This document shows positions 1 to 9,117 of a stretch of DNA of 45,252 bases, in pieces (the stretch's first letter is position 1; each line of letters starts with the position of its first letter). The notes under the pieces are model-generated. The model saw only the letters and a list, made by a program, of their open reading frames with translations. It did not search any database and was not told where the DNA came from. The position numbers were made by a program, and so were the translations under genes. Origin of the DNA: an uncultured beta proteobacterium (GTDB lineage: Bacteria > Pseudomonadota > Gammaproteobacteria > Burkholderiales > Burkholderiaceae); NCBI GenBank assembly GCA_903867305.1, contig CAIPQU010000098.1, positions 1-45,252 on the forward strand, written 5' to 3'.

Positions 1-3
1 AAA

Positions 4-30
4 AAAACCCGACTTTGTAAGTCGGGTTTT
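4..30 (-). terminator. Rho-independent terminator of the MFS transporter gene
   Basis: Perfect 10-bp inverted repeat (AAAACCCGAC / GTCGGGTTTT) with a 7-nt loop. Read on the minus strand it is followed by a run of T from the A tract at 1-7. It sits about 20 bp past the stop codon of the minus-strand transporter gene, where an intrinsic terminator is expected. Confidence 0.85.
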
Positions 31-49
31 AGATTAAAGCATCAATGAC

Positions 50-1729
50 TTAGTCATTGGCGTAAATATCTACATCTTTTGTTTCCTTGAGGAATAAAGA
101 TCCAATCACCAATGTTGCTGCTGCGATGACGATCGGGTACCACAATCCATAATAAATATTACCGTTCTGCGCCACAAGAGCAAACGCAATTGTCGGTAAT
201 AAACCACCGAACCAACCATTACCAATATGGTACGGTAAGGACATTGATGTATAACGAATCCGCGTAGGGAACATTTCAACTAAGTATGCAGCGATAGGTC
301 CATAAACCATCGTCACATAGATAACTAAAATAGTTAGCAAAAGCACCAACATCGGTAGATTCATCGCATCTTTATCCGCCGTCTTTGGATAACCAGCAGC
401 ATCTAAAGCAGCTCGAATGCTTTTCTTAAATTCAGCATCTTTCGCTTTTGCTTCGTCAGCACTTAAACCATTGGCGGTGTAGCCTTCAATTTCAGTATCA
501 CCAATCTTCACTTTCGCAACAGTGCCCGGAGCAGCAGCGACGGTTGAGTAGCTTGCTGAATTCGTCGCCATCACCTGCTTTGCGATATCGCAAGAACTTT
601 TGAACTTGGCTGTACCAGTTGGGTTGAACTGGAATGAACACTCAGCGGGATCAGCTGTAACCGTTGCTGGTGAATTTGCCATTGCTTTTTCTAACGCTGG
701 GTTAGCGTAGTGAGTCAAAGCGTTAAAGATAGAAACTGGCGTATTCGGTAAATAAGTAATAATTGCCAACAATAAACCTAACATGATGACTACTTTACGA
801 CCTATTTTGTCAGATATCGATCCGAAGAAGATAAATCCAGGCGTGCCGATTAATAATGCTGCTGCAATTAAAAGGTTAGCCGTTTTAGGATCAACTTTAA
901 GTACTTGAGTGATGAAAAACAGTGCATAAAACTGACCCGTGTACCAAACGACAGCCTGACCTGCAACTAAACCTACTAAAGCCAAGATGACAATTTTGAG
1001 GTTTTTCCATTGAGCAAAGGACTCACTCAAAGGTGATTTTGATAACTTACCTTCAGCCTTCATTTTTTGGAAAGCTGGTGACTCACTCATCTGCATACGG
1101 ATGTAGAGAGATACACCTAATAGAAGAACTGAAAGGATAAATGGAATTCTCCAGCCCCATACTTCAAAGTCTTTACCAGTGAGTTCACGACAAGCTAAGA
1201 TCACAAGGAGTGACAAGAACAAACCCAATGTCGCTGTGGTTTGAATCCATGCTGTAAAGAAACCACGACGATTCCGAGGAGCATGTTCAGCCACATAGGT
1301 AGCGGCACCACCGTATTCACCACCGAGAGCGAGACCTTGCAAAATACGTAGAATAATCAAGATCACTGGTGCAGCAACGCCGATCGATGCGTAATTCGGT
1401 AAAACACCCACCAAGAAGGTTGAGGCACCCATGATCACAATGGTGACTAGAAAGGTATATTTTCGACCAATCAAATCACCTAAGCGTCCAAAAACAAGGG
1501 CGCCGAATGGACGAACAATAAATCCTGCAGCAAAAGCTAGTAAGGCAAAAATAAAGGCTGAGCCAGGATCGAGTTTTGAGAAGAACTGCGCTGCAATAAT
1601 TGCTGCTAAAGAACCATAGAGATAAAAGTCATACCACTCAAAAACGGTACCTAAAGAAGAAGCAAAAATAACTTTGCGCTCTTCGGCCGTCATTGGCGCT
1701 GAACTTGATGCTGTATTGGATGTTGCCAT
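50..1729 (-). CDS. MHS-family MFS transporter with a large periplasmic insert
   Basis: A 559-residue proton-coupled solute symporter of the inner membrane, belonging to the metabolite:H+ symporter branch of the MFS (relatives ShiA, KgtP, ProP). The N-terminus carries the family-typical GTVFEWYDFYLYG motif (about residues 27-39). GRLGDLIGRK (about 81-90) is the MFS loop 2-3 motif, and GSISDKIGRK (about 303-312) is its second-half counterpart. Between the predicted TM9 and TM10 lies a polar insert of about 125 residues (roughly 330-458), which should face the periplasm. It contains two cysteines (C364, C380) that could form a disulfide. Typical MHS proteins are about 430-450 residues, so the insert accounts for the extra length. 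A GGGAG ribosome site precedes the ATG. The substrate cannot be told from the sequence, and the gene stands alone. Confidence 0.88.
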   Translation of the reverse strand: MATSNTASSSAPMTAEERKVIFASSLGTVFEWYDFYLYGSLAAIIAAQFFSKLDPGSAFIFALLAFAAGFIVRPFGALVFGRLGDLIGRKYTFLVTIVIMGASTFLVGVLPNYASIGVAAPVILIILRILQGLALGGEYGGAATYVAEHAPRNRRGFFTAWIQTTATLGLFLSLLVILACRELTGKDFEVWGWRIPFILSVLLLGVSLYIRMQMSESPAFQKMKAEGKLSKSPLSESFAQWKNLKIVILALVGLVAGQAVVWYTGQFYALFFITQVLKVDPKTANLLIAAALLIGTPGFIFFGSISDKIGRKVVIMLGLLLAIITYLPNTPVSIFNALTHYANPALEKAMANSPATVTADPAECSFQFNPTGTAKFKSSCDIAKQVMATNSASYSTVAAAPGTVAKVKIGDTEIEGYTANGLSADEAKAKDAEFKKSIRAALDAAGYPKTADKDAMNLPMLVLLLTILVIYVTMVYGPIAAYLVEMFPTRIRYTSMSLPYHIGNGWFGGLLPTIAFALVAQNGNIYYGLWYPIVIAAATLVIGSLFLKETKDVDIYAND

Positions 1730-2005
1730 AGTTATAGAACTCCCACATTTATTAAATTAAATTAAGACCTTTTCGGATTATCCACATTTATCTTCCTAAA
1801 AATATCGGTTTTCAGGGTAATTCCTTAGAATAAGCACATGATTTATGGGCATTTTCTGGAGAAAAAGCAGTTCTTACAGCAACTTCAAAATAATCTGACA
1901 GACAAATACCTACGAACTACAAAAAAGAAATTTATAGTGAACTCACGCGAGTTTCATGAAAAAAATCACAAATTACATAAAAATTTGTCAAAAGTGAAAA
2001 AGTAG
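1730..2005. other. AT-rich spacer between divergent MFS gene and recA
   Basis: The gap between the divergent start codons is 344 bp. The recA-proximal end holds the recA promoter and SOS box, listed separately. The remainder is AT-rich and I see no ORF, RNA gene or repeat in it. It presumably also holds the promoter of the minus-strand transporter, but no convincing -35/-10 pair stands out. Confidence 0.5.
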
Positions 2006-2032
2006 TTGTAAAAAATACTGTTTTTCTATACA
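2006..2032 (+). promoter_or_regulatory. Probable recA promoter (-35/-10)
   Basis: TTGTAA at 2006-2011 could be the -35 element. Either TATACA (2027-2032, 15-bp spacing) or TACAGT (2029-2034, 17-bp spacing) could be the -10. Both -10 candidates overlap the LexA box, as is usual for SOS-repressed promoters. The choice between them is inferred. Confidence 0.45.
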
Positions 2033-2033
2033 G
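2018..2033 (+). promoter_or_regulatory. LexA (SOS) box upstream of recA
   Basis: CTGTTTTTCTATACAG fits the gamma/betaproteobacterial LexA operator CTG-N10-CAG (consensus CTGTATATATATACAG). The flanking bases extend the symmetry to TACTG...CAGTA. It lies about 40-55 bp before the recA start and overlaps the likely -10 element, so LexA binding would block transcription until DNA damage. Confidence 0.85.
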
Positions 2034-2073
2034 TACATTTGTGTTCTTAATTAACTTTTAAAAAGAAGAGAAG

Positions 2074-3210
2074 ATGATTGGAAAAAAGATGGATGATAAG
2101 AAGTCCAAGGCGAGTGCTAACACTATTCCTGGGAACTCAGCAAACTCAGAGTTTTCTGGGTTGAGCAATGAAAAGCAAAAGGCGTTAACGGCCGCCCTGG
2201 CCCAAATTGAAAAACAATTTGGTAAGGGATCCATTATGCGTTTAGGTGATGCGGAGATTGCTCAAGATATTCAAGTGGTATCAACTGGCTCCTTGGGGCT
2301 GGATATTGCACTTGGCGTGGGTGGTCTTGCGAGAGGTCGAGTGATCGAAATCTATGGACCAGAGTCTTCTGGAAAAACGACCTTGACATTACATGCGGTT
2401 GCTGAGATGCAAAAATTAGGAGGCACTTGCGCATTTATCGATGCTGAGCACGCCCTAGATGTTCAGTACGCGGCCAAGCTTGGTGTTGATGTGAATAATC
2501 TATTGATATCCCAGCCAGATACGGGTGAGCAAGCATTAGAGATTGCTGATGCTTTGGTGAGATCAGGCTCGATAGATCTGATTGTGATTGACTCTGTAGC
2601 CGCTCTTGTACCGAAGGCCGAGATTGAAGGTGAGATGGGTGACTCCTTGCCTGGTTTGCAAGCGCGTTTAATGAGCCAAGCACTTCGTAAGTTGACAGGA
2701 ACGATTAAACGTACGAATTCGATGATTATTTTTATTAATCAAATTCGGATGAAGATTGGTGTCATGTTTGGATCTCCTGAAACGACGACAGGTGGTAATG
2801 CCCTGAAATTTTATGCCTCGATGCGTTTAGATATTCGCCGGATAGGTAGCATTAAAAAGGGTGAAGACAACGTTGGTAATGAGACTCGAGTGAAGGTGGT
2901 GAAAAATAAAGTATCTCCACCATTTAGAGAAGCGATCTTTGACATCATGTATGGCACAGGAATTTCTCGTGAAGGTGAGATCATTGACATGGGTGTTGAG
3001 GCAGACATTATTGAGAAATCAGGTGCATGGTATAGCTACAAAGGTGAGAAGATTGGCCAGGGTAAAGATAATTCACGTGATTTTCTGAAAGCCAATCCAG
3101 AGTTAGCACAAGAGTTAGAGGGTTTAATCCGCGCTAAGCTTGGTGTAAAACCTTCTAAGGCCGTAATCACTGGTAAGGACGATGGTGAAGTCGACCCTCC
3201 AGAGGCTTGA
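2074..3210 (+). CDS. recA: Recombinase RecA
   Basis: RecA polymerises on single-stranded DNA, carries out strand exchange and triggers LexA self-cleavage. The Walker A motif GPESSGKT is at about 95-102 of the 378-residue reading. The stretches [38 protein letters not shown] and the L2-region GGNALKFY are all present. An in-frame ATG at 2089 gives a protein starting MDDKK, the N-terminus I recall for Burkholderiales RecA, so 2089 (373 residues) is a serious alternative. Neither start has an ideal Shine-Dalgarno site: AGAAGAG is very close to 2074, and only TTGGA precedes 2089. The C-terminus is acidic, as in the family. recX overlaps the 3' end by 29 bp, so the two are co-transcribed under the LexA box. 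Confidence 0.98.
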   Translation: MIGKKMDDKKSKASANTIPGNSANSEFSGLSNEKQKALTAALAQIEKQFGKGSIMRLGDAEIAQDIQVVSTGSLGLDIALGVGGLARGRVIEIYGPESSGKTTLTLHAVAEMQKLGGTCAFIDAEHALDVQYAAKLGVDVNNLLISQPDTGEQALEIADALVRSGSIDLIVIDSVAALVPKAEIEGEMGDSLPGLQARLMSQALRKLTGTIKRTNSMIIFINQIRMKIGVMFGSPETTTGGNALKFYASMRLDIRRIGSIKKGEDNVGNETRVKVVKNKVSPPFREAIFDIMYGTGISREGEIIDMGVEADIIEKSGAWYSYKGEKIGQGKDNSRDFLKANPELAQELEGLIRAKLGVKPSKAVITGKDDGEVDPPEA

Positions 3211-3700
3211 GGATCAAGTCAAGGAAATCGAATCAGGTGGCCGGACCAAAAAGACGATTAGTCTTTTAGGTCGGGCGATTCGATATCTTTCTTATCGTGA
3301 GCACAGTGAAACTGAATTAAGAAGAAAATTATGCCCTTACGCACAATCTGATACAGATGTAGATGCGACAATCGCAAAATTAATTGAAAAAAATTATTTA
3401 TCTACTGAGCGTTTTGCAGAAAATCTCGTTACCCGTAAGTCTAAAAGTTTAGGTATTAACCGTTTAGTTCAAGAGATGCGACAGCATCAGGTTGATCAAC
3501 CAACGATTACAAAACATGTCAAAGACCTTCGCCAATCAGAGTCCCAAAGAGCATTTGAGGTTTGGGAGAAAAAATTTGGGCAACTCACAAAAGACCCTAA
3601 AGAGCTAGGTAAACAAATACGTTTTTTGGCGAGTAGAGGGTTTGATCAAGAAATCATTTACAACATCGTACGAGGGAAAACCCTAGACGAACCCAGTTGA
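3182..3700 (+). CDS. recX: Regulatory protein RecX
   Basis: RecX modulates RecA by binding and capping its filaments. This 172-residue protein has the family's helical repeats. [19 protein letters not shown] (about 34-52) is the typical first repeat, followed by a second one with [17 protein letters not shown], and [17 protein letters not shown] near the C-terminus. The gene begins inside the recA 3' end (29-bp overlap) in another frame, which points to coupled translation. AAGGA (3175-3179) sits only 2 nt from the ATG but 5 nt from the GTG at 3185, so the GTG may be the real start. That changes the protein by one residue. Confidence 0.93.
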   Translation: MVKSTLQRLEDQVKEIESGGRTKKTISLLGRAIRYLSYREHSETELRRKLCPYAQSDTDVDATIAKLIEKNYLSTERFAENLVTRKSKSLGINRLVQEMRQHQVDQPTITKHVKDLRQSESQRAFEVWEKKFGQLTKDPKELGKQIRFLASRGFDQEIIYNIVRGKTLDEPS

Positions 3701-3717
3701 AATGCTAGACTGTCGGT

Positions 3718-4323
3718 ATGTCTGATATTCAAAATGATTCAATTTCCCCTCGTCGGCTCGTTCATGAGCGAAAAATCGATTTAAAAGTTTATCGTAGAGA
3801 TGATGATTTATGGGATGTTGAAGTTGAACTGATCGATACCAAACCCAAGGATTTTCAGCTAGCAGCAGTTCATCGCAAAAAAAACGAGCCGATTCACCAA
3901 ATGCAATTAAAATTAACCATTGACGAGCATATGGAAATAGTCGGAGCTAGTGCTAAAAGTTATAACGTTCCATATCCTGGTTTTTGTGAAAAAATTACGC
4001 CGGATTACTCAAAACTAGTAGGGCTTAATTTATTAACAGGTTTTAGAGAGGGCGTTAAAAATCGATTAGGTGGGTACTTGGGTTGTACACATCTTTCAGA
4101 GTTGACAAAACTAATTCCAACGGTTGTGGCGCAAGGATTTGCTGGGGAAATTTTTCCTGTCCAAGGTGCTTCAGAAAATCAGCGAAAAGAAGGGCAAGAA
4201 TTACCGTTTCAATTTAATGGTTGTCATGCACTCAGAACTGACGGAGAGGTTGTGAAAACTTATCATCCGATTTGGTATGGGTATCCATTACAAGCAGGAA
4301 AATTTACGTTTAGAAAAAAATAA
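3718..4323 (+). CDS. DUF2889 domain-containing protein
   Basis: A 201-residue soluble protein of the DUF2889 family, function unknown. It has no signal peptide or membrane segment. Recognisable family stretches are RRLVHERKIDLKVYRRDDDLWDVE written here in part as KVYRRDDDLWDVE near the N-terminus, PYPGFCEKI in the middle, and LGGYLGCTHLSEL (about 117-129). Cysteines and histidines (C92, GC-TH, C-H near residue 168) are scattered and show no clear metal site. In betaproteobacteria this gene is commonly found between recX and sucC, as here. It starts 17 bp after recX, so it may be read from the recA promoter. No good ribosome site precedes its ATG. Confidence 0.82.
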   Translation: MSDIQNDSISPRRLVHERKIDLKVYRRDDDLWDVEVELIDTKPKDFQLAAVHRKKNEPIHQMQLKLTIDEHMEIVGASAKSYNVPYPGFCEKITPDYSKLVGLNLLTGFREGVKNRLGGYLGCTHLSELTKLIPTVVAQGFAGEIFPVQGASENQRKEGQELPFQFNGCHALRTDGEVVKTYHPIWYGYPLQAGKFTFRKK

Positions 4324-4400
4324 AAAAGTTCCCATCATCACACATTCAAGTTTCATCGTTATTATTGATAAAAATATATACTTAACTTAAGGAATCAAAT

Positions 4401-5561
4401 ATGAAAATCCATGAATACCAAGGTAAAGAACTTCTTCGCCAATTTAATGTTCCGGTACCGAATGGTATCCCAGCGTTTAGCGTTGATGAAGCAGTCAAGG
4501 CAGCGGAGAAATTAGGTGGTCCAGTTTGGGTTGTTAAAGCCCAAATTCACGCCGGTGGTCGTGGTAAAGGTGGTGGCGTCAAGGTAGCGAAATCGCTCGA
4601 AGAGGTCAAGACCTATGCCACCAACATTTTAGGTATGCAATTAAAAACTCACCAAACTGGTCCTGAGGGTCAGTTAGTGCGCCGATTGCTTGTTGAAGAT
4701 GGTGCCGATATCAAAAAAGAATATTACGTAGGCATTTTGACGGATCGTGCTACGCAAAAAGTTGTCATCATGGCTTCGAGCGAAGGCGGTATGGATATTG
4801 AAGAAGTTGCTGCGCATACGCCTGAAAAAATCATAAAAGAATTTATCAATCCATTACATGGTGTTACAGATGGACAGGCGACTAATCTCGTTAAAGGTAT
4901 TGGAGTGCCGGATGCTTCTCAAGCGCAGGCAAAGCAGGTGATAAACAATTTGTACAAAACATACATGGATACGGATGCATCGCTGGTTGAAATCAATCCA
5001 TTAATCTTAGAAGGTAATGGCAATATTAAAGCGCTTGATGCAAAGTTTAATTTTGATCCTAATGCGTTGTTTAGACACCCTGAAATTGTCGCCTATCGGG
5101 ACGAAGCTGAGGAAGATCCAGCAGAGATTGAAGCTTCTAAATTTGATTTAGCCTATATCTCTCTTGATGGGAATATCGGCTGTTTAGTCAATGGTGCTGG
5201 TTTAGCGATGGCAACCATGGATACCATAAAACTTTTTGGTGGCGAGCCTGCAAACTTCCTTGACGTTGGGGGTGGAGCTACCGCTGAAAAAGTCACTGAA
5301 GCTTTTAAAATCATGCTTAAAAATAAACATGTAAAAGCTATTTTGGTCAATATTTTTGGCGGCATTATGCGTTGTGATGTGATTGCTGATGGTGTTATTC
5401 AGGCATGTAAAGCAGTCAATCTTTCTGTTCCTCTGGTGGTACGCATGAAGGGCACGAATGAAGATTTGGGTAAGAAGATGTTAGCTGAGTCTGGCTTACC
5501 GATTATCAGTGCTGACACGATGGCAGAAGCTGCAACCAAAGTGGTTGCTTCAGTTCAATAA
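4401..5561 (+). CDS. sucC: Succinyl-CoA synthetase (ADP-forming) subunit beta
   Basis: Beta subunit of the TCA-cycle enzyme that converts succinyl-CoA to succinate with substrate-level formation of ATP. At 386 residues it has the usual family length. The N-terminal ATP-grasp domain begins [15 protein letters not shown] and carries [18 protein letters not shown] (about 43-60). [12 protein letters not shown] supplies metal-coordinating residues. The C-terminal flavodoxin-like half has NFLDVGGGA and the conserved [10 protein letters not shown]. An AAGGA ribosome site precedes the ATG. sucD follows after 17 bp, so the two subunits form one operon ended by the terminator at 6478-6504. Confidence 0.97.
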   Translation: MKIHEYQGKELLRQFNVPVPNGIPAFSVDEAVKAAEKLGGPVWVVKAQIHAGGRGKGGGVKVAKSLEEVKTYATNILGMQLKTHQTGPEGQLVRRLLVEDGADIKKEYYVGILTDRATQKVVIMASSEGGMDIEEVAAHTPEKIIKEFINPLHGVTDGQATNLVKGIGVPDASQAQAKQVINNLYKTYMDTDASLVEINPLILEGNGNIKALDAKFNFDPNALFRHPEIVAYRDEAEEDPAEIEASKFDLAYISLDGNIGCLVNGAGLAMATMDTIKLFGGEPANFLDVGGGATAEKVTEAFKIMLKNKHVKAILVNIFGGIMRCDVIADGVIQACKAVNLSVPLVVRMKGTNEDLGKKMLAESGLPIISADTMAEAATKVVASVQ

Positions 5562-5578
5562 ATTTTAGAGGAATACAA

Positions 5579-6472
5579 ATGTCTATTTTGATTAATAAAA
5601 ATACCCGCGTTATTACACAAGGGATCACAGGTAAAACAGGTCAGTTTCATACGGAAAAATGTCAAGAGTATGCAAACGGTAAAGAATGTTTTGTAGCGGG
5701 AGTAAATCCCAAAAAAGCAGGAGAACAAATCTTTGGAATACCTATTTTTGGAACGGTAAAAGAAGCTGCTAAAGAAACAGGTGCAACAGTATCTGTGATT
5801 TATGTGCCACCTGCAGGTGCAGCTGCTGCAATTTGGGAGGCTGTTGAAGCCGATCTTGATTTAGCGATTTGTATCACCGAGGGCATACCCGTCAAGGATA
5901 TGTTGGAAGTGCGTAATCGCATGAAAGAAAAAGAAGCAAAAGGTGGTAAAAGAACAATGCTATTGGGACCTAATTGCCCAGGATTGATTACACCTGAAGA
6001 AATTAAGATCGGAATTATGCCAGGTCATATTCATCGTAAGGGACGTATTGGGGTGGTTAGTAGATCTGGAACCCTAACGTATGAAGCTGTTGCACAGTTA
6101 ACTGAAATTGGTTTGGGTCAGTCGTCTGCTGTCGGTATTGGTGGTGACCCCATTAATGGTTTAAAACATATTGAAATCATGCAACTGTTCAATGATGATC
6201 CAGACACCGATGCGGTCATTATGATCGGTGAAATTGGTGGGCCAGATGAGGTTGATGCGGCTCTTTGGTGTAAAGATAATATGAAAAAACCAATTGTTGG
6301 TTTCATTGCTGGCGTAACAGCTCCTGCTGGAAAACGGATGGGTCATGCAGGCGCATTAATTTCTGGTGGCGCAGATACTGCAGATGCTAAATTAGGCATT
6401 ATGGAAGAGTGTGGATTTACGATTACACGTAACCCTTCTGAAATGGCAAAGTTGTTAAAAGCAAGGTTATAA
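5579..6472 (+). CDS. sucD: Succinyl-CoA synthetase (ADP-forming) subunit alpha
   Basis: Alpha subunit of succinyl-CoA synthetase. It binds CoA and carries the histidine that is phosphorylated during catalysis: GHAGALISGG places it at H256. The N-terminal CoA-binding Rossmann domain starts with the GITGKTGQFHT motif, and LLGPNCPGLI and VSRSGTLTYE are further family signatures. The length, 297 residues, is normal. A strong AGAGGA site precedes the ATG, and a strong intrinsic terminator follows the stop. Confidence 0.97.
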   Translation: MSILINKNTRVITQGITGKTGQFHTEKCQEYANGKECFVAGVNPKKAGEQIFGIPIFGTVKEAAKETGATVSVIYVPPAGAAAAIWEAVEADLDLAICITEGIPVKDMLEVRNRMKEKEAKGGKRTMLLGPNCPGLITPEEIKIGIMPGHIHRKGRIGVVSRSGTLTYEAVAQLTEIGLGQSSAVGIGGDPINGLKHIEIMQLFNDDPDTDAVIMIGEIGGPDEVDAALWCKDNMKKPIVGFIAGVTAPAGKRMGHAGALISGGADTADAKLGIMEECGFTITRNPSEMAKLLKARL

Positions 6473-6477
6473 TTTAC

Positions 6478-6504
6478 AAAAAAGGGGGGCAACCCCTTTT
6501 TTTT
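6478..6504 (+). terminator. Rho-independent terminator of sucCD
   Basis: A-rich GC-stem hairpin (AAAAAAGGGG / CCCCTTTTTT, loop GGCAA) ending in eight T, starting 5 bp after the sucD stop. It separates sucCD from the downstream terC-type gene. Confidence 0.9.
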
Positions 6505-6570
6505 GATTGAAAATATCAACTAAAATACCCAAAGCTTAATTTCATTCATTAAAAAAATATAAGGACAAAT

Positions 6571-7269
6571 ATGGACTTGACATCCAGCGCGGTGTGGCTT
6601 GCATTAGGTTACATTATGTTTACGAATATATTGTTATCAGGCGATAATGCTGTTGTGATTGCAATGGCGTCACGCAGCTTACCTAAAGAACAACAACGTA
6701 AGGCCATTTTTTGGGGAAGTGCAGCAGCTATCTGCTTAAGAATTGTCTTAACTCTAGTAGCCGTCCAGTTATTGTCGGTACCCTATTTAAAAATGATTGG
6801 TGCGCTATTACTTGTTTATATTGGCGTCCAGTTAATGGCCGATAGTGAAGATGACAGTGATATGGACGCACCACCAAGTATGTTTATTGCGATTCGAACC
6901 ATATTAATTGCTGATTTAGTCATGAGTTTAGATAATGTGGTTGCTGTGGCAGCCGCAGCAGACCGAGCTCCAGAAGCGATGCGTATACCATTGATCTTAA
7001 TTGGACTTGCGATGAGCATACCCTTAATTATTTTTGGTAGTACCTTGCTCTTAAAAGTAATGGAAAGATTTCCCATCATCATCACGCTTGGCGCAGCGCT
7101 TTTAGGATATTTAGCTGGAGAAATGTTTGCATCCGATCCAGCGATTCATGAGACATTACAAAAATCATTAGGCGAACCGAATGTCCCTTTCCAAATACTT
7201 GGCATATTTTTAGTTGTCATCATTGGATTGTGGATGAAAAAGAAATCAGCTAAAAAAAGTGAAGCTTGA
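6571..7269 (+). CDS. TerC family membrane protein (YjbE subfamily)
   Basis: A 232-residue polytopic inner-membrane protein of the TerC family, whose characterised members are linked to manganese export or tellurite resistance. Two family repeats carry the acidic in-membrane motifs: LLSGDNAVVIAMASRSLP (about 22-39) and MSLDNVVAVAAAA (about 118-130). About seven hydrophobic segments are visible, and the C-terminus is lysine-rich and cytoplasmic-looking. AAGGAC precedes the ATG. Members of this subfamily often sit behind a yybP-ykoY manganese riboswitch, but the 66 bp between the sucCD terminator and this gene is too short for one. A metal-export role is inferred from the family only. Confidence 0.88.
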   Translation: MDLTSSAVWLALGYIMFTNILLSGDNAVVIAMASRSLPKEQQRKAIFWGSAAAICLRIVLTLVAVQLLSVPYLKMIGALLLVYIGVQLMADSEDDSDMDAPPSMFIAIRTILIADLVMSLDNVVAVAAAADRAPEAMRIPLILIGLAMSIPLIIFGSTLLLKVMERFPIIITLGAALLGYLAGEMFASDPAIHETLQKSLGEPNVPFQILGIFLVVIIGLWMKKKSAKKSEA

Positions 7270-7291
7270 GAGGTAATTCTTTAACAGCCAA

Positions 7292-8746
7292 TTAGGAGAG
7301 CGCCATTGGTTCGGCGATGATAATCAAGCTTGTCATCGTTAAGCCCACCATCATCATAGTGTGTGCGACGCTCATCAATAGCAAGTCTTTCCGTAATTGG
7401 GTTTTTTGAACCAAAAGTAGATGGCTAATCCAGAGTGCAAGGATATGCCCAACGAGTATGGCAGATAAGGCTAGGTACCAGGTAAATCCTGCATCGATGA
7501 TGGCGATATTGGGTCGAAATGTTTTGGTATGAAACAAATCCCAGCCAAGATGAAATGGATCAGAGATTAAAAAAATAATATTTTGAAACTGAATGATAAA
7601 ACTAGAAAAGTTATGTGCAATCAGATAACCGACCGCTATCGGTATAAGACTAGGGGCTAAATAGTCAGCTAAATTCTTCAGCTTGATGGTTGAGCAGTAT
7701 TTTTGTGGGATGAAACAGCAGCACCAAAACAAGCCCCAAAATAATAACCAAGTCATTAATAATCCCAAGGTTCCAGAAAAATAAGCAGACACAACTAGCC
7801 ATTTGGGAAAAATGTGGGTGAGGTATTGCTCAAAAATCAGCCAAGCTGCGCTACCATGAAGCCCATCAAATAAAACCGTAGAGAGCATCGCGACAATAAA
7901 AGAAGAGAGCCCCAAAGGTTGATTAGACTGGTTATGCTGGAAGTGATGAGACCAAAGACCTTGACCTAAATATCGGCGTTCTAAGGTATTTTTTTCAGGA
8001 TCATAAAAATACAGGCCAAATTTACCAAGCCAGAAAAAATAGACGCTAAAAACATCCCCCCTTGTTTGCCAGGCTTTCACTCCAAAGAGGCACATAAAAA
8101 TAAAGTTTATACAAGTCCAAATAGCAATCAGTTGACCAATCCTTTGCGGAACGAATGCAACTGGATAAACAAGTTCTAGCCAGCTCCAGGTTAATAAAAA
8201 ACCTGTAGAGATATACATACCTAAGAATGGAGGAATGGGTAAATTTAACGTGTTTGGGATCTTTTTAGAAATCTTTTTTAAAGCCCATTGAAAGACTTCA
8301 AATAGGGCATTCCAGGGATTGATGATCGGCCAAAAATTACCAGAAAAAGAGATTACTAGGGATAGACCAAGCCACCAAGTGATCCAGATAAAATTTGGTG
8401 CCAAGTTTTCCAGAGGATCGGGATTGCCCCAAAAACAAGCACCTAAAACAGTGAAAAATAAAATAATCGAAAAGGCTTTGGCAATAATAATGACAAGCCT
8501 TTGAATGATTGGTTGAGAAAAAATGTGCCAAACAGTTTTTGAGTTTTTATTGATATAACCTAGACTTGGAGTAGCGAAAAATAAAAAAAGAAAAGACATG
8601 AGGACAACAATGCCGCTACCGATGATAAAAAATGGCAGTGGGAGTGGCAAGTCATATCTATCCTCAATACTGTGCGCTTGAGCAAAAGACGATAAGGTAG
8701 AACTTATTAGTATGAATCCATTGAAAGCGAGACTTTGAATGCTCAC
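7292..8746 (-). CDS. Polytopic membrane protein, resembling proteins annotated as fenitrothion hydrolase
   Basis: A 484-residue protein with a probable signal peptide ending around FAQAHS and then roughly ten or more hydrophobic segments. The sequence after the leader (AHSIEDRYDLPLPLPFF) resembles the start of membrane proteins often annotated as fenitrothion hydrolase (FedA/FedB-like). I recall this from annotations, and the enzymatic label should not be transferred with confidence. Several in-membrane Trp, His and acidic residues occur, but no known catalytic motif stands out. It starts with GTG two bases after the stop of the cupredoxin-like gene, so translation is probably coupled. It is the last gene of the LVIVD operon and is convergent with terC. 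Confidence 0.7.
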   Translation of the reverse strand: MSIQSLAFNGFILISSTLSSFAQAHSIEDRYDLPLPLPFFIIGSGIVVLMSFLFLFFATPSLGYINKNSKTVWHIFSQPIIQRLVIIIAKAFSIILFFTVLGACFWGNPDPLENLAPNFIWITWWLGLSLVISFSGNFWPIINPWNALFEVFQWALKKISKKIPNTLNLPIPPFLGMYISTGFLLTWSWLELVYPVAFVPQRIGQLIAIWTCINFIFMCLFGVKAWQTRGDVFSVYFFWLGKFGLYFYDPEKNTLERRYLGQGLWSHHFQHNQSNQPLGLSSFIVAMLSTVLFDGLHGSAAWLIFEQYLTHIFPKWLVVSAYFSGTLGLLMTWLLFWGLFWCCCFIPQKYCSTIKLKNLADYLAPSLIPIAVGYLIAHNFSSFIIQFQNIIFLISDPFHLGWDLFHTKTFRPNIAIIDAGFTWYLALSAILVGHILALWISHLLLVQKTQLRKDLLLMSVAHTMMMVGLTMTSLIIIAEPMALS

Positions 8747-8748
8747 AG

Positions 8749-9117
8749 TTATTCAGGAAAAACTTCTAAAGTTGAAGTTGGTTTGTGATGAGACATTGGT
8801 GAGGCCGACTGAGTCAACTCTGAGTGCCACTCAAATGGAAATCGACCAGTTGCAAATGCTTTGAAATCTAAAACAGACTTCTTATTGGGTGATAAATGAA
8901 CTGAGAGATGATATGCATGTAGATGAAGATCACCAGGCTCATCACTAGTGAGGACTATGTGAACCTGGTCATTTTTCTTGACTTTAATGACTTGTTGCCC
9001 GGAACGGGCTACACCCTTTGATAAATCAAGAGAAACATTGACCTCTTTACCAACAGCGATAGACATCAAAGAGCAACATAAAACAGAGCCTATTAGTGCT
9101 CGGCACAACCGAATCAT
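8749..9117 (-). CDS. Exported cupredoxin-like small protein
   Basis: A 122-residue secreted protein beginning MIRLCRALIGSVL, a typical signal peptide with cleavage likely before KEVNVSLDL. The mature part looks like a small beta-sandwich of cupredoxin type (QVIKVKKNDQVHIVLTSDEP, then HLHAYHLSVHL and FEWHSEL). It is rich in histidine (HLHAYH, SVH, WH, SHH) but lacks the Cys-His-Met copper-site pattern of true blue copper proteins. I chose the ATG at 9117 because it overlaps the stop of the upstream gene as ATGA. A longer reading from 9135 adds six residues and spoils the signal peptide. It lies between the LVIVD-repeat gene and the polytopic membrane gene, so it may be a periplasmic partner of both. 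That role is inferred. Confidence 0.68.
   Translation of the reverse strand: MIRLCRALIGSVLCCSLMSIAVGKEVNVSLDLSKGVARSGQQVIKVKKNDQVHIVLTSDEPGDLHLHAYHLSVHLSPNKKSVLDFKAFATGRFPFEWHSELTQSASPMSHHKPTSTLEVFPE

Noticed and set aside
6505..6570. Possible yybP-ykoY riboswitch before the TerC-family gene
   Set aside because: Only 66 bp remain between the sucCD terminator and the start codon, and the conserved internal loops are not present.
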